From the NCBI RefSeq assembly GCF_004116335.1, contig NZ_PDKN01000004.1:62001-126000 (forward strand): a stretch of 64,000 bases of DNA, written 5' to 3'. The notes under the pieces are model-generated. The model was not told the origin of the DNA. It did no database searches and worked only from the letters and a program-made list of their open reading frames with translations. Position numbers and translations under genes: made by a program. Below are positions 19,173-28,587 of this stretch, one piece after another (positions within the stretch are counted from its first letter, which is position 1; each line of letters begins with the position of its first letter). Origin of the DNA: Candidatus Marinarcus aquaticus (lineage in GTDB: Bacteria > Campylobacterota > Campylobacteria > Campylobacterales > Arcobacteraceae).

Positions 19173-20240
19173 TTAGTTCTTTCCAATACATTGTAAGTCA
19201 GAGTATGCCGTTTCTAATCTCTTAATCATACTCTCTTGACCTGCTCGTAACCATTTTCTAGGGTCATAGTACCCTTTATTTGGTTTATCATCTCCATCAG
19301 GGTTTCCAATTTGGCCTTGTAAGTACCCTTTGTTTTTCGCTTCATACTCTCGTACTCCATCCCAGAATGCCCATTGAGTATCCGTATCAATGTTCATCTT
19401 AATCACACCATACTCAATCGCTTCTCGAATTTCAGAAAGCTCTGAACCTGATCCACCGTGGAATACAAAGTTCACTGGTTTTGCAGCGCATTGAAGTTTT
19501 TCTTGGATGAATTTTTGTGAGTTATCTAAAATCACCGGTGAGAGTTTCACGTTTCCTGGTTTATAGACCCCATGAACGTTTCCAAAACTGGCTGCAATCG
19601 TAAAGTGAGGACTGATTTGGCTTAACTCTTGGTGAGCATACGCCACTTCACTTGGTTGCGTATACAGAAGTGCATTATCCACATTGGTGTTATCCACACC
19701 ATCCTCTTCTCCACCAGTAATACCCAATTCAATTTCTATCATCATATCAATTTCTGACATGGTTCTAAAATACTCTACACACGTAGCAATGTTCTCTTCA
19801 AGTGACTCTTCACTTAAATCCAACATGTGTGAAGTATAAAGAGGTCGTCCTGTTCTTTGAAAGTGATTTTTACCTGCAACAAGCAGACCATCAATCCAAG
19901 GCAAGAGTTTTCTGGCTGCGTGGTCTGTGTGTAAAATAACGGGGATACCATACGCTTCTGCCATGGTGTGAACATGCATCGCACCACTGATACCACCTAA
20001 AATGGCTGCATCATCACTTTTTAAACCTTTACCTGCAAAAAAACCTGCTCCGCCATTTGAAAACTGAATAATTACAGGTGATTTTGCTCTGTGAGCCGCT
20101 TCTAAAACCGCATTGGCTGAATCTGTTCCTACAACATTTACTGCTGGAATTGCAAATTGATTCTCTTTTGCATATTCAAACAATTTGTGTGCTTCACTCC
20201 CACTTAAAACACCCGGTTTAACAACGTCTAAGACTCCCAC
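19173..20240 (-). CDS. fba: Class II fructose-bisphosphate aldolase
   Basis: A 355-residue zinc aldolase for gluconeogenesis/glycolysis. Segments seen include IPAVNVVGTDSANAVLEAA, the zinc motif VILHTDHAA, NVHGVY, and FVFHGGSGS followed by GVIKMNIDTDTQWA. Length matches the E. coli-type class IIA enzymes. It lies 9 bp after the PEB4-like ppiC gene and is probably cotranscribed with it, as in several relatives. Confidence 0.95.
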   Translation of the reverse strand: MGVLDVVKPGVLSGSEAHKLFEYAKENQFAIPAVNVVGTDSANAVLEAAHRAKSPVIIQFSNGGAGFFAGKGLKSDDAAILGGISGAMHVHTMAEAYGIPVILHTDHAARKLLPWIDGLLVAGKNHFQRTGRPLYTSHMLDLSEESLEENIATCVEYFRTMSEIDMMIEIELGITGGEEDGVDNTNVDNALLYTQPSEVAYAHQELSQISPHFTIAASFGNVHGVYKPGNVKLSPVILDNSQKFIQEKLQCAAKPVNFVFHGGSGSELSEIREAIEYGVIKMNIDTDTQWAFWDGVREYEAKNKGYLQGQIGNPDGDDKPNKGYYDPRKWLRAGQESMIKRLETAYSDLQCIGKN

Positions 20241-20249
20241 TTTTACTCC

Positions 20250-21086
20250 TTACTTGATACTGATATTTGCTTTTTTTCTTAATTCAGAGACCACGTCTTT
20301 GATATTGTTTCTGAATTTCTCTTGGATTAATGCTTGTTTGATTTTTACTTTTACATCATCAAAAGAGAGTTTTTGTGCTGGTGTTTTATCTTCTAAATAG
20401 ATTACGTGATATCCAAATTGTGTTTTCACTGGAGATTTTGTGTACGCCCCTTTTTTCAATGCACTGGCTGCTTTTGAAAACTCAGGTACCATCTGTTTTG
20501 CTGAAAATTCACCTAAAGATCCACCATTTTTACCTGTTGGTCCTGTTGATTTACTTTTTGCTAACTCTGTGAATTTGGCCAATTTGTCTTTTGCACCATT
20601 AAGCTCTTTAATCACTGATTTTGCAGCCGCTTCGTCTTTTAAAAGAATGTGTCGCGCTTTGAGTTTTTCATCTGTTTTGAATTTCTCTTCGTTTTTTGTG
20701 TAATACTCTTTGATCTCTTTGTCTGATACGCTCACTTTTTTAAACTCTTCTTGCATCCAAATCTCTAAAGCCAAATCTTTTTTAATTTTCTCTAATGCCT
20801 CTTTAAAGGTTGCTTCTTTTTCAATGCCACTTGAAAGTGCTTTCTTAGTCAATAATTTTTTTTCAACCAATTGATTGATTACAGTCTCTTGTGTTTTTTC
20901 TGGCAGTGTGTCAAAATCAATTTTAGGGTTTCTTAAAACCACTGAAATATCATCTTTCGTGATATTTTCACCATCAACTGTCGCATATACATCTTTTGCG
21001 AGCAGACTTGTTGTCGTAAGTGCCAGTGTAGTCACCAGACTTAAAACCAATCTTTTTCCATTAAATACTCTGTTATTTGTTTGCAT
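20250..21086 (-). CDS. PEB4-like periplasmic peptidyl-prolyl cis-trans isomerase (parvulin/SurA family)
   Basis: A 278-residue secreted foldase. A signal peptide (about 1-30, ending LLAK) is followed by a SurA-N-like helical chaperone region, a parvulin domain (about 130-235; ARHILLKDE, GGSLGEF, PVKTQFGYHVIYLED) and a C-terminal helix. It corresponds to the PEB4/Cbf2 class of Campylobacterota, periplasmic chaperones for outer membrane proteins. A paralogue is encoded inside the nir cluster at 35720-36535. Confidence 0.88.
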   Translation of the reverse strand: MQTNNRVFNGKRLVLSLVTTLALTTTSLLAKDVYATVDGENITKDDISVVLRNPKIDFDTLPEKTQETVINQLVEKKLLTKKALSSGIEKEATFKEALEKIKKDLALEIWMQEEFKKVSVSDKEIKEYYTKNEEKFKTDEKLKARHILLKDEAAAKSVIKELNGAKDKLAKFTELAKSKSTGPTGKNGGSLGEFSAKQMVPEFSKAASALKKGAYTKSPVKTQFGYHVIYLEDKTPAQKLSFDDVKVKIKQALIQEKFRNNIKDVVSELRKKANISIK

Positions 21087-21262
21087 TATCTGTTTCCTTA
21101 ATGTTTTGTAGGTTTTATTCTATCTTTTTTTTATTAACATAGTGTTAATTGACTGAAAGTAAAAATCGAATTGTACCATATTACTTATAAAGCAACTCCT
21201 TCAAATTTCAACAAATTTTAAAATTTACCTTAAAAACCCTTTAATTTTATCTGATCTTATGC

Positions 21263-21305
21263 TATAATGCCGAAAATTTTAAACTTAACTTAATCTTAAG
21301 CTTAA
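21263..21305 (+). promoter_or_regulatory. Promoter -10 and tandem CTTAA repeats upstream of response regulator
   Basis: TATAAT at 21263-21268 is a good -10 hexamer for the gene starting at 21335. Four CTTAA units follow, at 21284-21288, 21289-21293, 21295-21299 and 21301-21305, so they would lie just downstream of the transcription start. The arrangement suggests direct-repeat binding sites, possibly for autoregulation by the OmpR-family regulator. The rest of the 248-bp gap (21087-21334) is AT-rich with no gene. Confidence 0.5.
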
Positions 21306-21334
21306 AAAACGCGACATAAAAGGGAATTAATTTA

Positions 21335-22021
21335 ATGAGAATTTTAATCATAGAAGACGAAATCACACTAAACAGAACACTTCAAGAGGGTTTAACTGAT
21401 TTTGGTTACCAAGTGGACACAGCAGAGAACTATAAAGACGCAGAATATTTTATTGACATTCGAAATTATGACCTTGTATTAACTGACTGGATGTTACCAG
21501 ATGGTGATGGTATTGAACTTTGTAAAATTGTAAAAAACAGAAGTTCACGAACTGCCGTTGTGATCCTTTCAGCAAGAGATGACAAAGAGAGTGAGATTGA
21601 AGCACTGAAATCTGGAGCAGATGATTATATTAAAAAACCTTTTGATTTTGATATTTTATTAGCAAGAATTGAAGCAAGACTTCGATTTGGTGGAACAAAC
21701 ATCATTGAGATTGATGACCTGTCAATCAACCCTGATGAAGAGAAAATCATGTACGATGGTGAAGAGATTGAATTAAAAGGGAAACCTTTTGAAGTCTTAA
21801 CACACCTTGCACGACACAGAGATCAAATCGTTTCTAAAGAGCAATTACTTGATGCTATCTGGGAAGAACCAGAATTAGTAACTCCAAATGTTATCGAGGT
21901 TGCAATCAACCAAATTCGACAAAAAATGGATAAACCATTAAGTATTTCAACCATTGAAACCATCAGAAGAAGAGGATATAGATTCTGTTACCCTAATACA
22001 GAAGATGAATCTGGTCTGTAA
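21335..22021 (+). CDS. OmpR-family response regulator
   Basis: A 228-residue two-domain regulator. The receiver domain has acidic residues EDE, phospho-acceptor Asp51 (LVLTDWMLPDGDG) and the KKPFDFD switch lysine. The C-terminal winged-helix DNA-binding domain ends in STIETIRRRGYRF. AAGGGAA precedes the ATG. It is paired with the sensor kinase starting 12 bp downstream. The stimulus is unknown; unlike HsrA-type orphan regulators it keeps the phosphorylation Asp. Confidence 0.92.
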   Translation: MRILIIEDEITLNRTLQEGLTDFGYQVDTAENYKDAEYFIDIRNYDLVLTDWMLPDGDGIELCKIVKNRSSRTAVVILSARDDKESEIEALKSGADDYIKKPFDFDILLARIEARLRFGGTNIIEIDDLSINPDEEKIMYDGEEIELKGKPFEVLTHLARHRDQIVSKEQLLDAIWEEPELVTPNVIEVAINQIRQKMDKPLSISTIETIRRRGYRFCYPNTEDESGL

Positions 22022-22033
22022 TTTTCATTCGAA

Positions 22034-23326
22034 ATGAAATACTCAAAAAGCATATATAAGCAGTTTTATCAAAAGCTTATATTTGCGACTTCACTGTTTA
22101 TCATAACACTGTCCTTTATTTTTTATGGATACACCAAAGCAACCATCTACGAAGATATCAAAGATGGTCTGCTTTCAGATGCAAAACTCATCTACAAAGT
22201 GAGTAAAGAATCCAAAATAGAAACCGCCAATTTTAACGTAATTACACTGAGTGATGTCAACGTTGATATTGTTACCATTGATAATGTCAAAGACATCAAA
22301 TACACCAATTTCAAACAAGATGATGACTACTACGTTCAACTCATTTATCCTTTTGATTTATCCACGAATAAATTTATTAAAATCACGCGAAACATCAACT
22401 CTTCTCGAAAGATGCTCAGTAAAATATTTAATAACATTTTATTGCTGAGTTTGGGTGGTTTTATCATGGTTATTTTGTATGCCTTTACCGTTTCAAAAAC
22501 CCTTCTTAAACCAATTTTACAAATCACTGAGAAGCTTTCAAAGATGAATGAAAACTTCTTAACTCACATCGATAAAGAGCGACTGCCTATTGAGTTTCAC
22601 CCTTTAGCAAACTCCATTAATACGTTAACCAATAAAATCCAAAACTTTGTAAAGTTTAAAAAAGAGCTTTTTATTGGGGCTGCGCATGAGCTTAAAACAC
22701 CATTGGCCGTAGTGAAGCTGAAAAATGAAGTGACTCTGATGAAAAAAAGAGAACCAGAGAGATATGAAGAGACGTTGAAAGTGACCATCAAGGAGATTAA
22801 TGACATGAATAAAATGATCTCTTCTATTTTGGACATGGGACGAGCCGAAGGGGCACAATTTGAAAAACCCATTGAGTTGGATATTGTCAACTTCATGCAA
22901 TCAAAAATGAACGACTACAAACTTTTGGCCAATCAAAAAGAGATAGGACTTCACTTTAACAGTAAAGTCAAATCCTTTATTACCATCATTCAACCCACGC
23001 TTTTAACGCATATTTTGCAAAACTTCATTCAAAATGCCATCAAGTTTACACCTAAGGGTAAACATATCCATGTAAAGCTGTATGAAAACGAAGGCACCGC
23101 AGTGGTTGAAGTGATGGATGAAGGGATTGGTATCGATGAAGCCATTGACCTATTTGCTCCTTTTAAACGAGTGGGAGGAGAAGCAGGTGCTGGATTGGGT
23201 CTGTTTTTAGCTAAAAATGCTGCGGATTCATTGGGCGCAAGTATCGATTTGAAAAATCGAAAAGATGGAGTGAAAGGGACAGTTGCTACGCTGTGTTTAG
23301 CGAGCAACCCTACGTGTAAGATTTAA
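22034..23326 (+). CDS. Sensor histidine kinase of the OmpR-type pair
   Basis: A 430-residue membrane kinase. It has two TM segments (about 15-32 and 135-155) flanking a roughly 100-residue periplasmic domain, then a HAMP-like linker. The HisKA domain has its phospho-His in GAAHELKTPLA (near residue 218). The HATPase domain has QNFIQNAIKFT, MDEGIGI and GAGLGLFLAKN. It phosphorylates the upstream regulator. Its 3' end overlaps the convergent CoA-binding gene by 4 bp. Confidence 0.92.
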   Translation: MKYSKSIYKQFYQKLIFATSLFIITLSFIFYGYTKATIYEDIKDGLLSDAKLIYKVSKESKIETANFNVITLSDVNVDIVTIDNVKDIKYTNFKQDDDYYVQLIYPFDLSTNKFIKITRNINSSRKMLSKIFNNILLLSLGGFIMVILYAFTVSKTLLKPILQITEKLSKMNENFLTHIDKERLPIEFHPLANSINTLTNKIQNFVKFKKELFIGAAHELKTPLAVVKLKNEVTLMKKREPERYEETLKVTIKEINDMNKMISSILDMGRAEGAQFEKPIELDIVNFMQSKMNDYKLLANQKEIGLHFNSKVKSFITIIQPTLLTHILQNFIQNAIKFTPKGKHIHVKLYENEGTAVVEVMDEGIGIDEAIDLFAPFKRVGGEAGAGLGLFLAKNAADSLGASIDLKNRKDGVKGTVATLCLASNPTCKI

Positions 23327-23754
23327 CCAAAGATTGCTTTGTGTTCAATCTTGGTGCAGTGGTTTTGTACCACTTTCATTCCCGCATCACACGCTTTTTG
23401 TGCTGCAGCATTGTTGACCAACCCTAACTGTGTCCAAACACAATCAATGTCTCCTCGTTCAATACACGCATCCACTACTTGAGCAATCACTTCGGGCTTT
23501 CTGAAAATATCCACCATATCCACTTTAAAAGGAATATCTTTTAGACTTCTGTAGACTTTCTCTCCTAAGATTTCATCCTCTTTGGGATAAACCGGAACAA
23601 TCGTAAATCCAGCATTTTTAAGATAGCTTGCCACCATATTACTTGCTTTACTTGTATCAGGCGAGCATCCAATAATCGCAATGGTTTTGGTCTTTTCAAA
23701 GATTGCTTTAATCTCATCTTGATTTGAGTTGACTGTTGCAAATTCACATTCCAT
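23323..23754 (-). CDS. CoA-binding domain protein (YccU-like)
   Basis: A 143-residue Rossmann-fold protein of the CoA-binding family. Visible segments are IAIIGCSPDTSKASNMVASYL, VYPKEDEILGEKVYRSL and VWTQLGLVNNAAAQKA. Small stand-alone members like this have no firmly known role. It overlaps the DHH gene start by one base and ends the operon rrf2-DHH-CoA-binding. Confidence 0.82.
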   Translation of the reverse strand: MECEFATVNSNQDEIKAIFEKTKTIAIIGCSPDTSKASNMVASYLKNAGFTIVPVYPKEDEILGEKVYRSLKDIPFKVDMVDIFRKPEVIAQVVDACIERGDIDCVWTQLGLVNNAAAQKACDAGMKVVQNHCTKIEHKAIFG

Positions 23755-24800
23755 TATTCACACCTTTTTAATCGTTCTTGCATAAACTGTTTGACATCGT
23801 CATAATTTATGGTTTCAACAAAGTCTAAAAGCTTTGCACCTGAGGCATTGGGGTGTCCTCCACCCTTGGCCATTTTTTCAGCCAACACTGCCACATTGAC
23901 TTTTCCATCTGCTCGAAAGGAGACATTGCCTCGTTTATTCACATCGATAAAAAAATCATACTCTTTATTGGCTTTTAAAAAGGCATTAGCAGGGATTGAA
24001 ATAGAACCTAAAGTATACGTTAACAAACCTTTATGCCCTTTATACATCACCGTGAGTTCCTCTTTTTTACTCTCTAAAGAGTGCACCAAGTGTTTGGCAC
24101 TGAGATTATCGATGGTATCGACTTCAGTATCGCTTAATGCCAAATAGGCTTTTTTCATAAAGTGAATGGCATCATCGAGTTTAATATGTCCATGCGGTTC
24201 ATCAATAAAACGTGATGCCTCTTTTAACAGTGCAATTCTGTATGCTCTGTTTTCATTGGCAAAAAGCACACTGTTGATCTCTTGGGCACGACTGACCATT
24301 CTCATCAATACTTTTCCAAACTCAAAGTTTTTGCTCTCATGATCCAGCCAAATATCCACTGCATTAATGGCATTCACTAAAGATTCAATCCAGTTTGACT
24401 CTTTAAAAGCATCATACTCTTTCACTAAATAGTCATAGACTATTTTCGTTGCACATCGAGTTGTATCAAGATAGTACCACTCATACTTGTTGGCACACTT
24501 TTCACCCGTAGCATGATGGTCCAAAAGTTGCAGATTTATCTTTGCGCCTGCTTCATTGAGTTCATTGACTGCATTGTGTAAATCTTTTGATTCATTCATT
24601 GTCAGATTTAAATCACTGATTAAAAGTAGAACCTCTTCATCTAAATGCTCTTTGATTTTCGATAAGGTTGTTTCAATACTCAGTTTGACTTCTAAACCAT
24701 AATTGGCATTCAAAAAATATCCCTCTTTGAAAACCTCTTGAGTTAAAAGCTGACACCCATATCCATCTAAATCGGTATGCGAAATATGGAAGAGTCTCAT
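23754..24800 (-). CDS. DHH/DHHA1-family phosphoesterase
   Basis: A 348-residue protein. The N-terminal DHH domain has SHTDLDGYGCQ, ISDLNL and the LLDHH signature. The C-terminal DHHA1 substrate domain has GGGHPNASGAKL. The family includes nanoRNases and cyclic-dinucleotide phosphodiesterases, and this architecture resembles the NrnB-like branch. It overlaps both neighbours by 1-4 bp, so it is cotranscribed with the Rrf2 regulator and the CoA-binding protein. Confidence 0.86.
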   Translation of the reverse strand: MRLFHISHTDLDGYGCQLLTQEVFKEGYFLNANYGLEVKLSIETTLSKIKEHLDEEVLLLISDLNLTMNESKDLHNAVNELNEAGAKINLQLLDHHATGEKCANKYEWYYLDTTRCATKIVYDYLVKEYDAFKESNWIESLVNAINAVDIWLDHESKNFEFGKVLMRMVSRAQEINSVLFANENRAYRIALLKEASRFIDEPHGHIKLDDAIHFMKKAYLALSDTEVDTIDNLSAKHLVHSLESKKEELTVMYKGHKGLLTYTLGSISIPANAFLKANKEYDFFIDVNKRGNVSFRADGKVNVAVLAEKMAKGGGHPNASGAKLLDFVETINYDDVKQFMQERLKRCE

Positions 24801-25198
24801 TCAGCAATATCTTTCAAGGTTAAGTCTTCTAAAAAGAGGTTAATTTTAGCTTGCAAGTTGTTCAACAGTGGCCAAATGGTACAGCAACTTCCCAAATCAG
24901 ATGGGCAAGAGTGTACAGAAGGTGAACACTCAAAAACCGAAGGTATTCGCTCTTCAGCTGCTGTGGTTATTTCTAAAATTGTAATTTCATCATACGGCTT
25001 GTTCAATGAAAACCCACCATTCACACCTTTATAAGATTTTACAATATTATTTTTGGCAAGATTTTGCATGATTTTCGCTAAAAAAGATTTAGAAATATTT
25101 AAATCACGTGAGAGTACATCGACGTTTTTAGGCTCATCACTTTTTGCAATAGAAATCAATGAAAGCAAAGCATATTCACTCTTTTTTGTAAGTAACAT
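24797..25198 (-). CDS. Rrf2-family transcriptional regulator with Fe-S type cysteines
   Basis: A 133-residue winged-helix regulator (MLLTKKSEYALLSLISIAK). The wing GVNGGFSLNKP is typical of IscR/NsrR/CymR proteins. A cysteine cluster (CSPSVHSCPSDLGSCC, C-X6-C-X6-C-C) sits where Fe-S members carry their ligands, but its spacing differs from both IscR and NsrR. It may sense Fe-S status, redox or NO, and it heads its operon. AGGAAATTT precedes the ATG. Confidence 0.85.
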   Translation of the reverse strand: MLLTKKSEYALLSLISIAKSDEPKNVDVLSRDLNISKSFLAKIMQNLAKNNIVKSYKGVNGGFSLNKPYDEITILEITTAAEERIPSVFECSPSVHSCPSDLGSCCTIWPLLNNLQAKINLFLEDLTLKDIAE

Positions 25199-25299
25199 AA
25201 ATTTCCTATTAATAAAATTTGTTCTATTTTACACAAAATAAGATTAAGGTTTGCGAAATTGAAAAAAATAGTTTGATTTGTTTATTGGAAGGGGGATAT

Positions 25300-25322
25300 T
25301 TAAAGGCCAAGTGGCCCTTAAA
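25300..25322 (-). terminator. Possible rpsO terminator hairpin
   Basis: TTAAAGGCCA and TGGCCCTTAA around 25300-25320 form a GC-centred stem with one mismatch, immediately after the rpsO stop on the minus strand. The following T-run is weak, so this is only a candidate. Confidence 0.4.
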
Positions 25323-25595
25323 TTATTTAGCTCTGATACCTAAATCAGCAACTAAACTCGTAAATTTAGCGTAATCTGTTTTTCTAAGATATTTAAGAAG
25401 TCTCTTTCTTTTACCTACCATTTTTAGTAGACCTAATCTTGAAGAGTGATCTTTCTTATTGATTTTTAAATGTTCTGTTAACACTTTAATTTGTTCTGTT
25501 AAAATTGCAATTTGAACCTCAGATGAACCTGTATCTTTGTCATCTCTTCTGTATTTCGCAATAATGTCTGCTTTTACGTCCTGATCTAAAGCCAT
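25323..25595 (-). CDS. rpsO: 30S ribosomal protein S15
   Basis: A 90-residue S15 with the 16S rRNA-binding signature ([37 protein letters not shown]). A longer frame begins 30 bases upstream, but the ATG at 25595 has a near-perfect AGGAGGT seven bases before it and gives the normal family N-terminus (MALDQ), so it is taken as the start. It is a monocistronic gene. Confidence 0.96.
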   Translation of the reverse strand: MALDQDVKADIIAKYRRDDKDTGSSEVQIAILTEQIKVLTEHLKINKKDHSSRLGLLKMVGKRKRLLKYLRKTDYAKFTSLVADLGIRAK

Positions 25596-25646
25596 AATGA
25601 CCTCCTGATTGGTATATAATCTCACTCTTTAAAAAAGTGGTCGCGT

Positions 25647-25652
25647 ATTATA
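25647..25652 (-). promoter_or_regulatory. Candidate -10 of the rpsO promoter
   Basis: TATAAT on the minus strand lies about 50 bp upstream of the rpsO start. No strong -35 is seen, as is common in this phylum. Confidence 0.4.
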
Positions 25653-25689
25653 TTAAACCTATTATTAAAACTTCTTTAAGAAAACAAGT

Positions 25690-26730
25690 TTACGCAATAA
25701 AGTCCAACGCAGAGATTACTCCCGCGGTGCCATCCTCTTTAAGATAAATCGAGTTTGATTTGAGGTGTGCCAAACTCTCATTGACCGATTTATCAATCGT
25801 AATATTGGCTTCTGAAGGAGTCAAATACAATGCACCAATTCCCACTTGCCCTAAAGCTAAAAGTTGGTCCTCATTTTCACTTGTTTTTGTCCAAATACGC
25901 AGTTGGTCAAAAATAGAGTCATTTTCATCTATCCAGTTGTTGCCATCCTCATCATACGCTGCTAACTCAGAAAAACCATCATTGGTATTGGGACCAAACA
26001 TCTCATTTCCATTGTCAATCATGCCATTGTCATTTTTATCCAAGACTAAAAAACCATTGCCATCTTTTAACAATGGTATCTCTTCGCAACTTTCATCACT
26101 GTTGATATCAAACATGAAAGTGATCTTCTCATCAATCATATCAAATGCATGACACGATTGATCGTACTGAATCACCAACGGGTCTATAAAACTGATTTCT
26201 TCAAAATGAAGACTCTCTTTATGTCTTTCATAAAACTCTTGTGAAAAAGAGAGTTCCAAATCGACTGTTATCTCTTTGTCAGCTGTTTTAACTGTGGCTT
26301 GAGTTGAGAAATCAATGCTCTGTTTTTTACTATACTCAATGGTTCGCTCGATTTCCACTTTATGATATACGGCTATTTTCAGTGATTTTTGTTGGTTCAC
26401 TGGTGTTTGATTGCATGAACACGCAACAGACTCTTCATTTTTAGGATACATTTTAATGGATTTACCACCCAATAAACGTTGTAAAATAAGCTCCAACATA
26501 ATTTTCATCATCAATTCTCGAGCACTGAGATTTGATTCATTTTGTTGAAGCTCCAGAAGATTGGCAGTCTCATCGACCACTTCAAAAGTCTCTTTATTCT
26601 TATTCTTAGGGTTGTTGTCATAAGCTAACCCCAATACCTCATGTAAAAACGTCATTGCTTGTTCTGAGTGAATTTCCATCTGACTTTGTGTTGAAGTTTG
26701 CATGTTAACTTGTGATGATTCTATTTTCAT
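25690..26730 (-). CDS. Hypothetical protein with EF-hand-like calcium loops
   Basis: About 346 residues, with no signal peptide or TM segment. The C-terminal third has two Asp/Asn-rich loops of EF-hand/dockerin type (DKNDNGMID and DEDGNNWIDENDSIFD), followed by LRIWTK. The N-terminal half is Gln/Ser-rich and contains a short Cys pair (ACSCNQ). An upstream ATG exists, but the ATG at 26730 has AGGAG at good distance and is preferred. Proteins with this C-terminal block occur in many Proteobacteria without known function. Calcium binding is an inference from the loops. Confidence 0.65.
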   Translation of the reverse strand: MKIESSQVNMQTSTQSQMEIHSEQAMTFLHEVLGLAYDNNPKNKNKETFEVVDETANLLELQQNESNLSARELMMKIMLELILQRLLGGKSIKMYPKNEESVACSCNQTPVNQQKSLKIAVYHKVEIERTIEYSKKQSIDFSTQATVKTADKEITVDLELSFSQEFYERHKESLHFEEISFIDPLVIQYDQSCHAFDMIDEKITFMFDINSDESCEEIPLLKDGNGFLVLDKNDNGMIDNGNEMFGPNTNDGFSELAAYDEDGNNWIDENDSIFDQLRIWTKTSENEDQLLALGQVGIGALYLTPSEANITIDKSVNESLAHLKSNSIYLKEDGTAGVISALDFIA

Positions 26731-26859
26731 AACGACTCCTTTCACCTTATCTGTTCTACTATAATAATATAAAAGAAGTCTCAAAAGGAAGAAAAAAAAT
26801 GATAGAAATAATATTTTTTATCAAAAAATAATATTTTTAAGTTAATTTAAAGAAATGAC

Positions 26860-27819
26860 TTAACCACCTGTTTCATAAAATGCACGGCTTGAAGTGTCAT
26901 CCGCACTCCACTTATTTTTCTCTGGTTTATTAGCCAATACCTCTTTTAAAATAGCCACTGCTTTATCAATATCATTGTTTTTTATGGCTTCTTTGATGCT
27001 TTGTGCATCTTCAAAATACAAGCAAGGTATGAGCACTCCACTGGCTGTAAGTCGAACTCGATTACACGTGGCACAAAAATCATCTTTATGTGGTTCAATG
27101 ATACCAAAAACATAACCATCATCCAATATATAATCTTGTGATGGAGAGCTGCCCGTTCGCTCTAACTTTTTAAAGTTATATTTTTGAGCAATAATGGCTT
27201 GTATCTCTTCAGAAGTATATCCTTTAGCGCCACTGTATGCATGTTGATTCTCCATAAACTCAATGAACCGTACGGTATAACCTCTTTGTTTACAAAACTC
27301 TAAAATATCAACTAATTCTGTGTCATTGACTCCACGCATGGGTACACAGTTGATTTTGATTTTAAGTCCTACATCATGAGCTGTTTGTATCCCTTTTAGC
27401 ACCGTACTTAAAACATCTTTTTGTGCTATTTTTGCAGCCACATCGGGTTTAAGTGAATCTAAAGAGATGTTGATACGTTTAAGTCCTGCACTTTTAAGTT
27501 TTTGTGCTGCTTGTGGAAGTAAATACGCATTGCTTGTTAAAGCTAAGTCAATGTCATTTTTATAGTCATAAATCATTTTAATAAAATGTTCAAGCCCTTC
27601 TCTTAAAAGAGGTTCTCCTCCAGTGATTCTGACTTTTTTAATGCCCTCATCTATGGCAACTTGTACAAACTTAAACAGCTCTTCATACGACAGTAAGTTC
27701 TCTTTAGGTACCCAAGAAAAAGGCTTTTCAGGCATACAATACTGGCATCTGAAGTTACATCTTTCGGTAACCGATACCCTTAAATAATCAACCACACGGT
27801 TGTGTCCATCTACTAACAT
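26860..27819 (-). CDS. moaA: GTP 3',8-cyclase (molybdenum cofactor biosynthesis)
   Basis: A 319-residue radical SAM enzyme making the first molybdopterin intermediate from GTP. The N-terminal cluster is in [17 protein letters not shown] follows. The C-terminal cluster region is [19 protein letters not shown], and the protein ends in the GG dipeptide needed for activity. It supplies Moco for NapA, encoded 18 kb away. It is divergent from Crp/Fnr regulator 1. No FNR-type dyad was found in front of it. Confidence 0.95.
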   Translation of the reverse strand: MLVDGHNRVVDYLRVSVTERCNFRCQYCMPEKPFSWVPKENLLSYEELFKFVQVAIDEGIKKVRITGGEPLLREGLEHFIKMIYDYKNDIDLALTSNAYLLPQAAQKLKSAGLKRINISLDSLKPDVAAKIAQKDVLSTVLKGIQTAHDVGLKIKINCVPMRGVNDTELVDILEFCKQRGYTVRFIEFMENQHAYSGAKGYTSEEIQAIIAQKYNFKKLERTGSSPSQDYILDDGYVFGIIEPHKDDFCATCNRVRLTASGVLIPCLYFEDAQSIKEAIKNNDIDKAVAILKEVLANKPEKNKWSADDTSSRAFYETGG

Positions 27820-27926
27820 CTCTATCCATTTAATTATAAATTTCGTTAGGATAATATAAAATTGCTTAAGAGGAAATCTAAAAAAAATTCTACTTTGACG
27901 AAATAAAGCAGAGTTTGGAGCTAATA

Positions 27927-28586
27927 TTGAATATTTCAGAAACCATCCGTAACATTGACTTTTTTAATAACATCACAGAAGACCAACTTACGGTTTTAAA
28001 AGAGATTTGCAATGTTCAATCATACAGTAAAGACTCTATTTTATACTATGAAAATGAGAATTCAAACTCACTTCTGTTTTTAGTAGAGGGGCTTTTAAAG
28101 ATCTATAAAATTGACAAATATGACAATGAAATCTTTCTTTATCATATCTATAAAAACTCAATGATCTCAGAAATCACCTCATTTGAGCAACATGAAATTT
28201 TCTGTTTTTCAAATGCAGAATTTACAAAAGATTCAAAAATCTTATCGATAAACTTTGAACAGTTCAATGAGCACTTTTTATCTAAAAACATTTTCGTGAA
28301 AGAGTTTATGAACGAATTGTTAAAAAAAACGCACCATTTACAATGTGTGTTGAATCGAGAACTGGTGTTTGATGCCACAGCTAAGGTCGCATTCATGTTG
28401 CATCATGACTTGGAAATGTTCAACTCACTCAAACGACAAGAAGTCTCTTTTTTATTGCACATACAACCAGAGACACTCTCACGAGTCTTAAACCGTTTAA
28501 AAAGAAATAACATCATCGAAATCAGCAGTTCAACAGTGAGTATACTCAACAAAGATGCGCTCACTGCAACCTTTATGGGAGTCTAA
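27927..28586 (+). CDS. Crp/Fnr-family transcriptional regulator 1
   Basis: A 219-residue cAMP-receptor-fold regulator with an N-terminal cyclic-nucleotide-like beta roll ([14 protein letters not shown]) and a C-terminal HTH whose recognition helix reads [13 protein letters not shown]. It keeps the E--SR residues that read TTGA half-sites in FNR. The N-terminal Cys cluster of FNR is absent, so it is not an Fe-S oxygen sensor of FNR type. The start is TTG at 27927, with GGAG six bases upstream; a TTG at 27915 is the alternative. It stands directly before a PilJ-domain sensor and the nor operon. Confidence 0.87.
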   Translation: MNISETIRNIDFFNNITEDQLTVLKEICNVQSYSKDSILYYENENSNSLLFLVEGLLKIYKIDKYDNEIFLYHIYKNSMISEITSFEQHEIFCFSNAEFTKDSKILSINFEQFNEHFLSKNIFVKEFMNELLKKTHHLQCVLNRELVFDATAKVAFMLHHDLEMFNSLKRQEVSFLLHIQPETLSRVLNRLKRNNIIEISSSTVSILNKDALTATFMGV

Positions 28587-28587
28587 C

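Noticed and set aside
27820-27926. Possible shared FNR-type dyad between moaA and Crp/Fnr regulator 1
   Set aside because: No pair of TTGA/TCAA-type half-sites with 4-bp spacing and a suitable -10 was found on either strand.
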